Both the position numbers and the translations under genes were made by a program. The notes under the pieces were generated by a model that worked only from the letters and a program-made list of their open reading frames with translations, made no database searches and had not been told where the DNA came from. From the NCBI GenBank assembly GCA_041661625.1, contig JBAZUB010000001.1, forward strand, positions 186,001 through 250,000: DNA of 64,000 bases, written 5' to 3'. The DNA comes from Patescibacteria group bacterium. Lineage in GTDB: Bacteria; Patescibacteriota; Patescibacteriia; JAHIZJ01. Positions 35,332 to 44,088 of this stretch are shown here, in pieces. Every line of letters begins with the position of its first letter. Positions within the stretch are counted from its first letter, which is position 1.

Positions 35332-35715
35332 TTACTTGGATTGAATCAGACGCGTAACTTCTTCGATAATTTGCCCGATGGCATCGTGTCCTTTTCGTAA
35401 TGACGCCGATGCGCCGTGTTTTTGGCTCTCTTTCACCAATGTTGTGTCGTCTGTTTCACAGATGAATATCACCGGGATATTTTTGGTCCGTTTACTAGAT
35501 TTCAACATCTTGAGCACATCCATTCCGCGAATACCCGGCAATATGCAGTCAAGCACGATTGCGTCGGGCATTCTGGCTTTGAGCGAGGTATGAGCACGCA
35601 CCCCGTCAATTTCTGTTGTCACCTCGTAGCCAGCCTTTACCAATCGGCTATTTAAAGCACGACTGAATGTTTGTTCAGCTTCGGCAATTAATACTAACTT
35701 TTTCCTGTTAGCCAT
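35332..35715 (-). CDS. Stand-alone receiver domain, altered acidic pocket
   Basis: This 127-residue CheY-like receiver has phosphoacceptor Asp56 (IVLDCILPG) and the conserved lysine at 108. At the first acidic pair, where most receivers have two acids in a row (EDE or DDD), it has AEAEQ, so one acid is out of place. The usual Thr/Ser is within CETDD. No output domain or kinase is encoded nearby. It lies 15 bases downstream of a second receiver and is probably co-transcribed. Confidence 0.88.
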   Translation of the reverse strand: MANRKKLVLIAEAEQTFSRALNSRLVKAGYEVTTEIDGVRAHTSLKARMPDAIVLDCILPGIRGMDVLKMLKSSKRTKNIPVIFICETDDTTLVKESQKHGASASLRKGHDAIGQIIEEVTRLIQSK

Positions 35716-35730
35716 TTTACTTGCCTCCTA

Positions 35731-36096
35731 CTACTTTAGCTTATTGAGCAACCAATCAATGACTGGCTGAGTCTGGCCGGGTGTTTTGACAATATATGCT
35801 TGAGCGCCCAGACTCATCGCCTTGGTTTCGTTATCGCCACCGGCTAGATTGGACATGACAATGACTGGTATGGCGCGCGTTCGGTCATCGGCTCGAATCT
35901 CTTTCAATACGTCGAAGCCGTGTTTCTTGGGCAAAATTATATCCAACACCATCGCGTCAGGTGCTTCATTCATGGCTAGATTTATGGCCGCCTCACCGTC
36001 GCTGGCCTCAATCACGTCAAAACCGGCCCGGCGCGCTGCCTGGACGTATTCATTGCGTATAGGTGTTTCGTCTTCAACTATCAGGACTTTTTTCAT
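35731..36096 (-). CDS. Stand-alone response regulator receiver
   Basis: This 121-residue receiver has a complete active site: Glu8 and Asp9 (VEDE), phosphoacceptor Asp52 (VLDIILPKKHG), Ser82 and Lys104. The start at 36096 (MKKVLIVEDE) is favoured over 36126, because TATAAT at 36115-36120 falls between them. There is no output domain, so it would work by protein contact, perhaps with the altered receiver downstream as phosphate sink or partner. Confidence 0.92.
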   Translation of the reverse strand: MKKVLIVEDETPIRNEYVQAARRAGFDVIEASDGEAAINLAMNEAPDAMVLDIILPKKHGFDVLKEIRADDRTRAIPVIVMSNLAGGDNETKAMSLGAQAYIVKTPGQTQPVIDWLLNKLK

Positions 36097-36153
36097 ATAT
36101 TTGTCTCTGTATGTATTATAAATCACCCGACCAAAGAAAGCAAAGCGACGGGC

Positions 36154-36182
36154 TTGACAAATCAGGCCAGATCAGATAATAT
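36154..36182 (+). promoter_or_regulatory. Sigma70 promoter of an orphan gene
   Basis: TTGACA (36154-36159), a 17-base spacer and TAATAT (36177-36182). The promoter is divergent from the receiver operon. Confidence 0.55.
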
Positions 36183-36246
36183 ACTCAATCGTTCTGTCAG
36201 AGTCGATGTGTCCCGCAACCCCGACAAAGTCGGAGGAGGTATCTGA

Positions 36247-36816
36247 ATGACAACCAAGTGGAAGGAAACGGTTGGCGGTAAGGGACAGAAAGCCATCGCC
36301 GCCAAGTCTGAGGAGTTACTTCGATATTGGCTCGGGTTCCCTGGGAATCCGAAGCCGCAGAGGGGTGGGTTTACCCTTTCGCTGGTCAATCTGAGCACGA
36401 GTGAACTGCTCCATCCCCAGTACCGAATCGGCCGCATGACCCGGAAGGAGGTTTTCGAGACCGGTTTTATCAGCTTCCGTAAGGAACTCGCCCTCATCGA
36501 GCACCCGGACGACTGGACGACGGTGCCCAGCGCCACCCCGGATCCCGACAGTGTGCCTCTGGCTCATCGGTATTACCGCGGTGGCTTGCGCTGCAAGAGC
36601 CGGGACATCGGCATCTGTGCTTCCAACCTTCCGTGGCAAGGCGACCTGGCAGTCTCCTGCTGCTTGGGCCTTTGGCTCGGTCTGCTGACCTGGCAGGATA
36701 TGGAGCAGATCCAGATCGAGATCCAGGACAGTACCGTGATGGATTTCACCGTCTACTGCGCCGAGCGTAACGTGATCCCGTCCGGCGATCCCGCACCGGA
36801 CAAGTTGCCCGCCTAG
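36247..36816 (+). CDS. Orphan soluble protein, G+C-rich
   Basis: This 189-residue protein follows a very strong GGAGGAGGT ribosome-binding site at 36231-36239. It has no signal peptide and no clear membrane helix, although CCLGLWLGLLTW near residue 140 is hydrophobic. Two Cys-rich spots (RCKSRDIGICA and SCC) are present. I do not recognise it. Codon use is markedly G+C-rich compared with the flanking genes. It has its own promoter and terminator. Confidence 0.7.
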   Translation: MTTKWKETVGGKGQKAIAAKSEELLRYWLGFPGNPKPQRGGFTLSLVNLSTSELLHPQYRIGRMTRKEVFETGFISFRKELALIEHPDDWTTVPSATPDPDSVPLAHRYYRGGLRCKSRDIGICASNLPWQGDLAVSCCLGLWLGLLTWQDMEQIQIEIQDSTVMDFTVYCAERNVIPSGDPAPDKLPA

Positions 36817-36850
36817 CATCAACACCAAGCAGCAGTCAGAACACAACAAC

Positions 36851-36889
36851 GAGGCTGTTCCATCACACGGAACGGCCTCTATTTATTTC
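36851..36889 (+). terminator. Rho-independent terminator
   Basis: GAGGCTGTTCC (36851-36861) pairs with GGAACGGCCTC (36869-36879) with one G-U pair, followed by TATTTATTT. It ends the orphan gene. Confidence 0.85.
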
Positions 36890-36901
36890 CACGAGTTTGT
36901 A

Positions 36902-36961
36902 GCGGAAACCTTTAGGTTTCCATCATTACAATAGGTATAGAGGTCTAAAGACCTCCGCTAC
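36902..36961. repeat. REP-like hairpin pair
   Basis: TAGCGGAAACC-TTTA-GGTTTCC, a spacer, then GAGGTC-TAAA-GACCTCCGCTA in inverted orientation. The outer TAGCGG and CCGCTA ends are conserved, while the two stems differ by paired changes. Related to 20025-20050. Confidence 0.75.
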
Positions 36962-36964
36962 ATT

Positions 36965-38461
36965 TTATTCGTATCTCAACGCTTCCACCGGATTCAATCG
37001 TGAAGCCCTGGATGCGGGGTACAAACCGGCCAATGTTCCGATGAAAGTAGTAAATCCAACCACGCCTAATATTAACCACCATGGAAACGTGATGATATTC
37101 GATAGCGATATGTTTTGGCTCGTGAGATACTGATTGCCAAAATAGTTTCCCAGCATCGCTAGGCCAAAACTAATCGCCAGCCCGATAACCCCACCCCAGA
37201 ATCCCAGCAAGGCTGCTTCGAACGTGAACAGCTGACGCACGGTGGCTTTGGTGGCACCGCAGGCTCGCATAACGCCGATCTCTTTGGTACGTTCATAAGT
37301 GGCCATTACCATCGTGTTGATAATTCCAATCGCGGCCACCCCCAGCGAGACTCCGCCGATCGCTCCCAGAATCAACCCGGCCACTTTCAGTAGCTGGCTT
37401 AAACTATCGAGAAAATCTTTGGCGGTCGACGCGCCGACTCCCAACGCCTCGACCTGCTTAGCTACGTCTTCAACATTATTCATATCGTCCACATTGGCCA
37501 GAATTGAGCCATAACCGTTTTCTGTAATTTGGTTAGTGGTTTCGAGCACCATTAAGTCGGGCATTTGTTGTTGCCACTCGAGATTCCGAGCCTCCCAGTC
37601 GATTCTTGCGCCACCCCTTTTTTCTTGTTGTTTTAGCACTTCATCTTCAGCCTGACGCTGTTGTTCCAATTCTTTGCGTTTGGCGTCGTCATATTTCCAA
37701 TTGCGCCGAGTCTGAACCAGGCGCGCCCAATCTAAGCTCACGTAACTCTGTGAGTCATTCATACCCGAACTGGCCACTCCAATTATTTCTGCCTCGACTT
37801 CACGTATTTGATTCTCTTGCTCTTTCCACCAATTTTCATCAGCATTAACTGGCGGCTTTTTTACGTCGACTCCATCACCTGTATAGTAACCCTTTGCTGT
37901 AAGTATGACTTTTTTGCCAACCAGCTGTTCGGGATTGTCTTTATAACCAAATTTCTTGGCCAATCCGGCGCTTAATAGTATTTTGCGCAGATCGTTGGAC
38001 TGTAAGGTCCGTCCGGCCATGGCGTCCAGTCGCAATGTGCCATTGGGTTCAATCGCGATAATGTCGGGGCGGTATTTTTTTGTGTCCCCTAACAAGCTGA
38101 TGGTTTCAAAGTCCCAAAGACTGACGCTTGGACTAACGCCGGTAACGTGTGGAATTGCCTTTACTTTATCAACGATGGCGTCGTCCAATTTTGTTCCATT
38201 TAGGCTATTGCTGTCGCCGCCCCCTAATTGAAGGTTGGGACCGCCGGAAGAAATCTCATCACTGCGTGACACGGTCACCATGGTTAGGGCTCCCATTGAT
38301 TCCAGCTGCTGCATAAAAACATTTCGAGCCCCTATCACTAGCGAAATCATCACAATGACTGAAACTGAACCGATTACGACCGCTATAATCGTTAGAAATG
38401 ATCGCAACTTACGCCGACTCAGATTCCGGAAAGCGATGATGAAATAATCGATAAGTTTCAT
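36965..38461 (-). CDS. MacB-like ABC transporter permease
   Basis: The 498-residue protein has the MacB/FtsX layout: one N-terminal helix (about residues 17-42), a large extracytoplasmic MacB-PCD domain, then three helices near the C-terminus, with the typical ATYERTKEIGVMRACGATKATVRQLF loop. It pairs with the ATPase nine bases upstream. Within the external domain a polar segment rich in Lys, Glu and Gln (about residues 210-290) looks like an insert. It probably moves a lipid, lipoprotein or peptide across the membrane, or transmits mechanical force. Confidence 0.9.
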   Translation of the reverse strand: MKLIDYFIIAFRNLSRRKLRSFLTIIAVVIGSVSVIVMISLVIGARNVFMQQLESMGALTMVTVSRSDEISSGGPNLQLGGGDSNSLNGTKLDDAIVDKVKAIPHVTGVSPSVSLWDFETISLLGDTKKYRPDIIAIEPNGTLRLDAMAGRTLQSNDLRKILLSAGLAKKFGYKDNPEQLVGKKVILTAKGYYTGDGVDVKKPPVNADENWWKEQENQIREVEAEIIGVASSGMNDSQSYVSLDWARLVQTRRNWKYDDAKRKELEQQRQAEDEVLKQQEKRGGARIDWEARNLEWQQQMPDLMVLETTNQITENGYGSILANVDDMNNVEDVAKQVEALGVGASTAKDFLDSLSQLLKVAGLILGAIGGVSLGVAAIGIINTMVMATYERTKEIGVMRACGATKATVRQLFTFEAALLGFWGGVIGLAISFGLAMLGNYFGNQYLTSQNISLSNIITFPWWLILGVVGFTTFIGTLAGLYPASRASRLNPVEALRYE

Positions 38462-38470
38462 GGTTGTGTG

Positions 38471-39142
38471 TTAGCGGCTTTGTTTGATCTGACCATCTTG
38501 GATTGTCAGAACGCGATCCGCCTGCTTGGCCACCGATGTATCGTGTGTTATCACAATCAATGTGATGTTCTTTTTCTTATTTAACTCTTTCAATAGCGCC
38601 ACAATCTCTGCGCCTTTTTGCGTATCTAAATTTCCGGTCGGTTCATCGGCAATAATAATCTCCGGATCGTTGGCCAATGCCCGAGCAATACAGACCCGCT
38701 GACGTTGACCACCCGATAGTTGATTAGGTCGATGTTTCATGCGGTTGCCCAGGCCTACCATTTTCAAGCATTCTTCAGCGCGTTTTTTCCGTTTTGATGG
38801 TGAAATTCGTCCAAAGATGAGCGGTATCGTGACATTTTCCAGCGCGGTATATCCCGGCTGCAAATTAAAAGTCTGAAAGATAAATCCGACTTTCTTATTG
38901 CGATATTTTGATAAATCGTGATCGTTACGTGACGCCAGATCTTCGCCCTCAACAACTACCTTGCCAGAGTTGGGTGAGTCCAAGCCGCCAATAACATTAG
39001 CCAGGGTTGATTTACCCGACCCAGATGGCCCGACTATCGCGATAAACTCACCTTTTTCCACAACCAAGTTAACTTTATTCAGTGCGTAAATAGTTTCATC
39101 ACCCATTTTGTACGTTTTGGTGACTCCGCTTAGTTGGATCAT
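38471..39142 (-). CDS. MacB/LolD-type ABC transporter ATPase
   Basis: This 223-residue ATPase has Walker A GPSGSGKST (residues 39-47), the signature LSGGQRQRV, Walker B IIIADEPTGNLD and the switch histidine in VITHD. It belongs to the o228/LolD/MacB group and is co-encoded with the permease that follows. Confidence 0.95.
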   Translation of the reverse strand: MIQLSGVTKTYKMGDETIYALNKVNLVVEKGEFIAIVGPSGSGKSTLANVIGGLDSPNSGKVVVEGEDLASRNDHDLSKYRNKKVGFIFQTFNLQPGYTALENVTIPLIFGRISPSKRKKRAEECLKMVGLGNRMKHRPNQLSGGQRQRVCIARALANDPEIIIADEPTGNLDTQKGAEIVALLKELNKKKNITLIVITHDTSVAKQADRVLTIQDGQIKQSR

Positions 39143-39166
39143 GTGGATTTTGATTTACACATATAT

Positions 39167-39898
39167 TTAAAACCTCGAAATTACAAACGCCACTAAAAAC
39201 CCAAAAACGGTCAGAATACCAATCGATGCTCCCCCCTCTTCGAACGCTTCCGGTATCATGCTGTCAGCTAACATTGCCAATATGGCGCCGCCGGCAAATG
39301 CTTCCAACCAACCAATTATATTTGGATCCACGTCTTTTAACACCAGAAAACTGGCCACCGTCACCAAAACGGTGACCGCGCCCACAATCAGCCACAGACC
39401 CAGCACCCGTCCGCGACTAAATTTTTCTTTAAACAAGCCAGGCACAGACGAAACGCTTTCGGGAAAATTGGACAGAAACAGTGCCACCAGCATCAGGGTG
39501 CCGGCTCCAGAACCGTTATATAGAGCCACCCCCAAAGCGATTGATTCCGGTATGCCATCCAAAACCGCCCCCAACGTAATGACGCTGCCGCTGCTCGACT
39601 TTTTAGATTGGAAAAGTTGTCGGCGCTTATGTTTGCGACCGCCGTATATGTGGAGCCAGTAGTCTCCGAGTATAAACACAACGCCGCCAGCCAGGAAGCC
39701 GCCAATTGACGCGTCAAAGCCGCCATGGGAATAGGCTGAGTCAACCAAGCCAAAAGTCAAAGCGCATATTAACACTCCGGCGCCAAAGGCCATAATGGCC
39801 GCAACTGTTTTTTGCTTAAATTTATAATGCAGCGCCACCAGCGCGCCCAGTACCAGAGCGCTACCGCTTATTCCTCCGTAAAGTATCGCTTGCAGCAT
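39167..39898 (-). CDS. ZIP-family metal transporter
   Basis: The 243-residue membrane protein has about eight helices. The ZIP metal path is seen in helix 4 (LDGIPESIALG) and helix 5 (LSNFPESVSSV), each with the (H/N)xxPE pattern, although the usual His is Asp in the first and Asn in the second. A His/Lys-rich loop, GGRKHKRRQ, joins helices 3 and 4. Zinc or iron uptake is likely, but direction and metal are uncertain because family members vary. Confidence 0.87.
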   Translation of the reverse strand: MLQAILYGGISGSALVLGALVALHYKFKQKTVAAIMAFGAGVLICALTFGLVDSAYSHGGFDASIGGFLAGGVVFILGDYWLHIYGGRKHKRRQLFQSKKSSSGSVITLGAVLDGIPESIALGVALYNGSGAGTLMLVALFLSNFPESVSSVPGLFKEKFSRGRVLGLWLIVGAVTVLVTVASFLVLKDVDPNIIGWLEAFAGGAILAMLADSMIPEAFEEGGASIGILTVFGFLVAFVISRF

Positions 39899-39921
39899 GT
39901 GATCGAATCTGTAGCTTGTGG

Positions 39922-41061
39922 TTATTTAGCCTTGACAGCGTCTTGATAAACTCGCAGGGTTTCCCGGGCACACTTTAGCCAACCAAATTTTTTAGTTTGC
40001 TCCAAGCCAGCCCTGGATAATTGTTCTCTCAACAAGTTGGACTTTAACAGCTTGACTAACCCGTCGGCGATAGCCCGATCGCTTCTGGGATTTACCGGCA
40101 GCGCAGCTGTACCAGCCACTTCCGGTAATGATGACGTATTCGAGGTAATTACGGGCACGCCTAAAGCCATTGCCTCCAAAACCGGCAGGCCAAACCCTTC
40201 ATATAGGCTGGGAAAAACAAATACCGCCGCACCGGCAATCAGAGATATTTTGTCATCGTGCGGTATATAATTGAGATATTTAATTCGCTCATGCCAGGCC
40301 GGATCCGAAAGCAGCTGAAATACTTCCGTACTTTTCCAACCGCGATGACCCGCCAATACCAATTGGTACTTGGCTAAACTGGGATGCTTGGTTACTACCG
40401 AACGGTATGCCTTGACTAAACGATCAATATTTTTGCGCGGTTCTATGGTGCCGACATACAAAACATATGGCAGTTTAATATCATATTTGTAAGCCACCCC
40501 CTCGGCAGTTAATTGGCTCTTTTCTTTGTTGACGCCCTCGTATATTACGGAGATTTTCTTAGGCTCGACTTTAAACGTCCTAATTATGTCATTTTTAGTG
40601 GCTTCGGAAACCGCGATAATCCGACGCGCCCGCTGCAGACTGCGCGGCACCAGCACTGACGTGCTGAATTTCTGTCGCTTGGGGAACCATTCCGGATGCT
40701 GGTATATCGCCAAATCGTGCACTGTCACAACTGATGGGCGTCGATAAAGATATGGCAGCACATTGGCCGGGGAATGATATATATCAAGTTTTTCCCGATC
40801 CAAGATGGCCGAGATTAACATATGCGAGTAGCTGAACGGCAGGAAACGTTTATACTGCGAAAACGGAAAATGCCTTATTTTAACATTCGGCTGTTCAAAC
40901 TCTTTAGTCTTATGAAACCGACTATCAAAAAATAATACAAAATCATTCTGCTTGCTTGTGGCAAGTAATGATTTTACTAAAAAGTAGGTGTAGTATCCGA
41001 CACCGGCGCGCTCCCCGCCTTTGGGGTTTAAGATTGTCCGGCAATCGATGCCAATGCGCAT
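39922..41061 (-). CDS. GT4-family glycosyltransferase
   Basis: This GT-B fold enzyme has 379 residues. The C-terminal half holds YVGTIEPRKNIDRLVKAY and the donor-site motif PSLYEGFGLPVLEAMALGVPVI, with both glutamates of the EX7E motif. The N-terminus has GVGYYTYFLVKSLL. It probably transfers a hexose or mannose from a nucleotide sugar to a surface glycan. No other glycan gene is adjacent. It sits about 31 bases after argS. Confidence 0.92.
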   Translation of the reverse strand: MRIGIDCRTILNPKGGERAGVGYYTYFLVKSLLATSKQNDFVLFFDSRFHKTKEFEQPNVKIRHFPFSQYKRFLPFSYSHMLISAILDREKLDIYHSPANVLPYLYRRPSVVTVHDLAIYQHPEWFPKRQKFSTSVLVPRSLQRARRIIAVSEATKNDIIRTFKVEPKKISVIYEGVNKEKSQLTAEGVAYKYDIKLPYVLYVGTIEPRKNIDRLVKAYRSVVTKHPSLAKYQLVLAGHRGWKSTEVFQLLSDPAWHERIKYLNYIPHDDKISLIAGAAVFVFPSLYEGFGLPVLEAMALGVPVITSNTSSLPEVAGTAALPVNPRSDRAIADGLVKLLKSNLLREQLSRAGLEQTKKFGWLKCARETLRVYQDAVKAK

Positions 41062-41092
41062 GTTTTTTTATGTTAGTGGCCTCGCCGTTATA

Positions 41093-42751
41093 TCACATGG
41101 CAATAGGCGCGGTTACGCCCATTAGCTTCAGGCTCTGCTGCAGCACGATTCGAGTCGCCTTGATCAACGCCAGCCTGGAATAATTCACCCGACCATCTTC
41201 AATCACGCGACATTGCGTGTAGAAATTGTGAAATAATTCGGCCAACTTTATCGCGTAGAAAGGCAGTCGCTGTACTTCGTAAGTAACGGCAATATCGCTT
41301 AACAGATCGGGCAACTTTATCAGCTCTCGGATCAGATCCATCTCGGCCTTGTGATCGTAGGATAGGGCGTCATTATTCGGTTTCCGCAGGGCGCGGCGGA
41401 TTTCATCCTTTTTCATTATACTACAGATTCGGGCATGCGCATATTGAACATAATACACCGGATTTTTCTCCGATTTTTCCTTGGCTAAGTCCAGGTCAAA
41501 ATCCATATGAGTATCACTGGCCCGCATGAGAAAGAAAAAGCGCGCCACGTCCAGACCCACGTCATCGACCAGCTCTTCTAGGGTAACAAAGGTGCCGCTG
41601 CGTTTGGACATTTTTACTTCCTGCCCTCCGGAAATTAGACGCACCATCTGGACAATCACAAAGTCCAGCTGTCCAGAAATTGCCAAGGCTTCTTTAACGG
41701 CATACATTCGTTTGACGTGACCCTGGTGATCGGCTCCCCAAAAGTCGATAACGCGATCAAACTTACGTTCGACAAACTTATTCCAGTGATAGGCAATATC
41801 CGACATAAAATAAGTATAATCACGATTGGACTTTATCAGCACTCGATCCTTGTCGTCGCCGTATTGGGTCGTTCGCAACCATAGTGCGCCTTCCTGCCGA
41901 TATACCAGATCTTTTTCTTTCAGCTGGTCCAAGAGTTTCTTTACCGTCTTCTTTTGGTAAAGCTGGCTCTCGTTGAACCAAACATGAAACTTTATCTTAA
42001 ATTTCTGCTCGGTGACTCGCTGAATATCAGCCACCATTAATTTAAGTATTTTCTGTTTGACTTTGGTTTTGAGACGATTTATATCGCCCAGCTTGGCACT
42101 ACCGAGATCGATTTTTGCCGCGGCGTCTTTGACATACTCGCCCTGATAGCAACGTTCCGGGTAATCGATCTGCAATCCCTGCATTTGAAAATATCGTCGA
42201 ATCACCGATTCGGCTAGAATATCAACTTGGTTGCCCACATCGTTTATGTAATATTCCCGGCGCACGGCATGGCCCTGGCTGCTTAAGACATTGGCTAGCA
42301 CATCGCCCGTGAAACCGCCGCGTCCATTGCCCAGATGGATGGGTCCGGTAGGATTGGCAGAGATAAACTCGACCTGGATTTTTTCTGGTCGCGCCGTTTT
42401 CCCGCGTCCAAATGTAGTTGGCGCACTGTTTATCTCTTTTACCCTCTGACCCAGCCAAACCTTGCTGATCGTAAAGTTTATAAATCCGGGCAGCGCTATT
42501 TCGATAGCGTTAAACTTTTGTTGAAATGACTTAGAAAAACCCCGAATGATTTCTTCGGCAATCTCTAACGGCGGCCGCGCTAGTTGCCGAGCCAGCTGGA
42601 GCGGCAGACTTGAAGCCAAATCACCGTATCGATCGTCTTTGGTAAAATCAACCGTCCGGAGAATTTGGCCATCAGTAAAAGTTTTAGCTTGATCCGGCCA
42701 GCGTGATTTGATCACTCGCTTGAGTTGGGTGGCAATTTCTTGCTTTATCAT
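41093..42751 (-). CDS. argS: Arginyl-tRNA synthetase
   Basis: The 552-residue protein has the Add1 N-terminal domain, the HIGH-type HLGN in SANPTGPIHLGNGRGG, the VKMSKRSG loop and the DALR anticodon domain at the C-terminus (NPVYYVQYAHARICSIM). Unlike many ArgS proteins it keeps a readable KMSK. TATAAT at 42758-42763 is only six bases from the ATG and there is no ribosome-binding site, so a leaderless transcript is likely. Confidence 0.96.
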   Translation of the reverse strand: MIKQEIATQLKRVIKSRWPDQAKTFTDGQILRTVDFTKDDRYGDLASSLPLQLARQLARPPLEIAEEIIRGFSKSFQQKFNAIEIALPGFINFTISKVWLGQRVKEINSAPTTFGRGKTARPEKIQVEFISANPTGPIHLGNGRGGFTGDVLANVLSSQGHAVRREYYINDVGNQVDILAESVIRRYFQMQGLQIDYPERCYQGEYVKDAAAKIDLGSAKLGDINRLKTKVKQKILKLMVADIQRVTEQKFKIKFHVWFNESQLYQKKTVKKLLDQLKEKDLVYRQEGALWLRTTQYGDDKDRVLIKSNRDYTYFMSDIAYHWNKFVERKFDRVIDFWGADHQGHVKRMYAVKEALAISGQLDFVIVQMVRLISGGQEVKMSKRSGTFVTLEELVDDVGLDVARFFFLMRASDTHMDFDLDLAKEKSEKNPVYYVQYAHARICSIMKKDEIRRALRKPNNDALSYDHKAEMDLIRELIKLPDLLSDIAVTYEVQRLPFYAIKLAELFHNFYTQCRVIEDGRVNYSRLALIKATRIVLQQSLKLMGVTAPIAM

Positions 42752-42757
42752 AGGCTG

Positions 42758-42786
42758 ATTATACCCGAAATACCTTTACGAAACAA
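42758..42786 (-). promoter_or_regulatory. Leaderless promoter of argS
   Basis: The minus strand has TTGTTT, a 17-base spacer and TATAAT (42758-42763), then six bases and the ATG. Transcription would start at or next to the A of the start codon. Confidence 0.6.
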
Positions 42787-42857
42787 TAGAAAATGGGTAA
42801 TATTGCATAGCTATGTCGAAATAGGCTTGCTCGATTGCCAATCACTAATTTTCCGCC

Positions 42858-43304
42858 ATGTCAACTCTGGCTGCCAACAAAACCGCTCACTACAACTACG
42901 AGATCCTCGATGAATACGAGGCCGGTATTGTTTTGACTGGCCCCGAAGTAAAATCAGCCAAGTTGGGGCAAGTCAATCTCAAGGGTAGCTACGTTTCAAT
43001 TCGCCCCGATGGTGCCTGGTTGGTAAATTGCCAGATTTCACCCTACAAACCCGCCCACCAGCATCAAATAGCTTACGTCCCGACTCATGAACGCCGATTG
43101 CTGATGCGACGTGATGAGCTGCGCCGTTTCGTTGGTAAAAGCGCCCTGCCAGGCTTGACAGTGATACCGATTTCTCTGTATACTAAGGGCAGTTTGGTTA
43201 AGGTAAAAATTGGCATCGGACGCGGAAAACGCAAGATTGACAAGCGGGAAACGATCAAAAAACGCGAAGTCGACCGCCGCCTCCGCCGCATTACAGCCCG
43301 TTGA
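42858..43304 (+). CDS. smpB: SsrA-binding protein SmpB
   Basis: SmpB carries tmRNA to stalled ribosomes. The 148-residue protein has the OB-fold core (NYEILDEYEAGIVLTGPEVKS, GSYV, LVNCQISPYKPAHQHQ) and the basic C-terminal tail (KRKIDKRETIKKREVDRRLRR) that enters the decoding centre. It lies just upstream of its RNA partner, an economical arrangement seen in some bacteria. Confidence 0.95.
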   Translation: MSTLAANKTAHYNYEILDEYEAGIVLTGPEVKSAKLGQVNLKGSYVSIRPDGAWLVNCQISPYKPAHQHQIAYVPTHERRLLMRRDELRRFVGKSALPGLTVIPISLYTKGSLVKVKIGIGRGKRKIDKRETIKKREVDRRLRRITAR

Positions 43305-43493
43305 TTTACCGCCCAAGTAGTTCGAGGCTTGCACGATTGGTCAGATTTGAGGCGCCGCCGAGGACGTGACCGAAACGTACTAGTTGTACGTTGAGGTCAA
43401 GCCGGAGGCGGCAATGAAGAAGCTGACCAAAGATTCCTTGAGGAGCGGGCTCCGCCCGTCCGAAAGGAAGCGCTCGTGAAAGCCGCGCCACAT

Positions 43494-43880
43494 GGGGATG
43501 TACATGATCGACGATGAGCACCTTTGATAATCCGCCGATCAGAGTTTCCTGTACTCTGTAACAAACGGGAACAACGACAAACGCCAAGTCTATGGTGTCG
43601 AAATTGAAGACGGCTTTTGCCAGCTTCAGTTTTGCTCCCGCAGTCGCCTAATCGCGCTGCCATCCGACCCCATCACTCCTGATAGTGGGGATCCGGGTGT
43701 CATTTATCAGGACATTATGTCCGGCGTGTTCCGGCTGAACGTAATGGGCTAACAGGGACTCGATCAAATGGTAGGTTGTCTGTTTCTCGCTATTTGATTT
43801 AAACATTTAAACAGACTATATCGGTAGACGCTTGTCAGATAACTCTTCAGACAGGGGTGAAAGTCCCCTCATCTCCACCA
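43494..43880 (+). ncRNA. ssrA: Transfer-messenger RNA
   Basis: The 5' end GGGGATG (43494-43500) pairs with CATCTCC (43870-43876) to form the tRNA-like acceptor, followed by A and an encoded CCA (43878-43880). The T arm is AGGGG, loop TGAAAGT, CCCCT. After the 5' acceptor, TCGACGATGAGCACC is typical of tmRNA. A candidate tag frame runs from GCC at 43583 to TAA at 43649-43651, giving 22 residues, starting AKSMVSKLKT and ending SFAPAVA. That is long for a tag but has the expected hydrophobic Ala-ending degron. The tag boundaries are inferred. Confidence 0.85.
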
Positions 43881-43986
43881 CGTCGTTCGCGAACGACGTG
43901 GTCTACCAAGTCATTCGTGAATGACCTGGTCCACCAGTCTACGCTTCTAGCGGAGGCTGTCCACCGAAGCCTTGGCGTAGGTGGAC
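43878..43986. repeat. Three palindromes directly after tmRNA
   Basis: A perfect 24-bp palindrome (43878-43901, arm CCACGTCGTTCG) starts in the encoded CCA. A second (43906-43929, arm CCAAGTCATTCG) differs from it largely by paired G-C to A-T changes. The third is a hairpin with ends GTCCACC (43929-43935) and GGTGGAC (43980-43986). No gene lies between here and infC. Confidence 0.75.
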
Positions 43987-44088
43987 AACCACACTCTGAG
44001 GCCATTAATTAATGCGCTTCGGCTGGCGCGGCCACTAATGCGCAAACTGTTTATCAAGTATTTCATCTATCATTAACCTCGAAAACAG

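Noticed and set aside
43306..43663. Open frames antisense to the smpB-tmRNA junction and tmRNA
   Set aside because: The region is explained by tmRNA, and the frames overlap its structured core.
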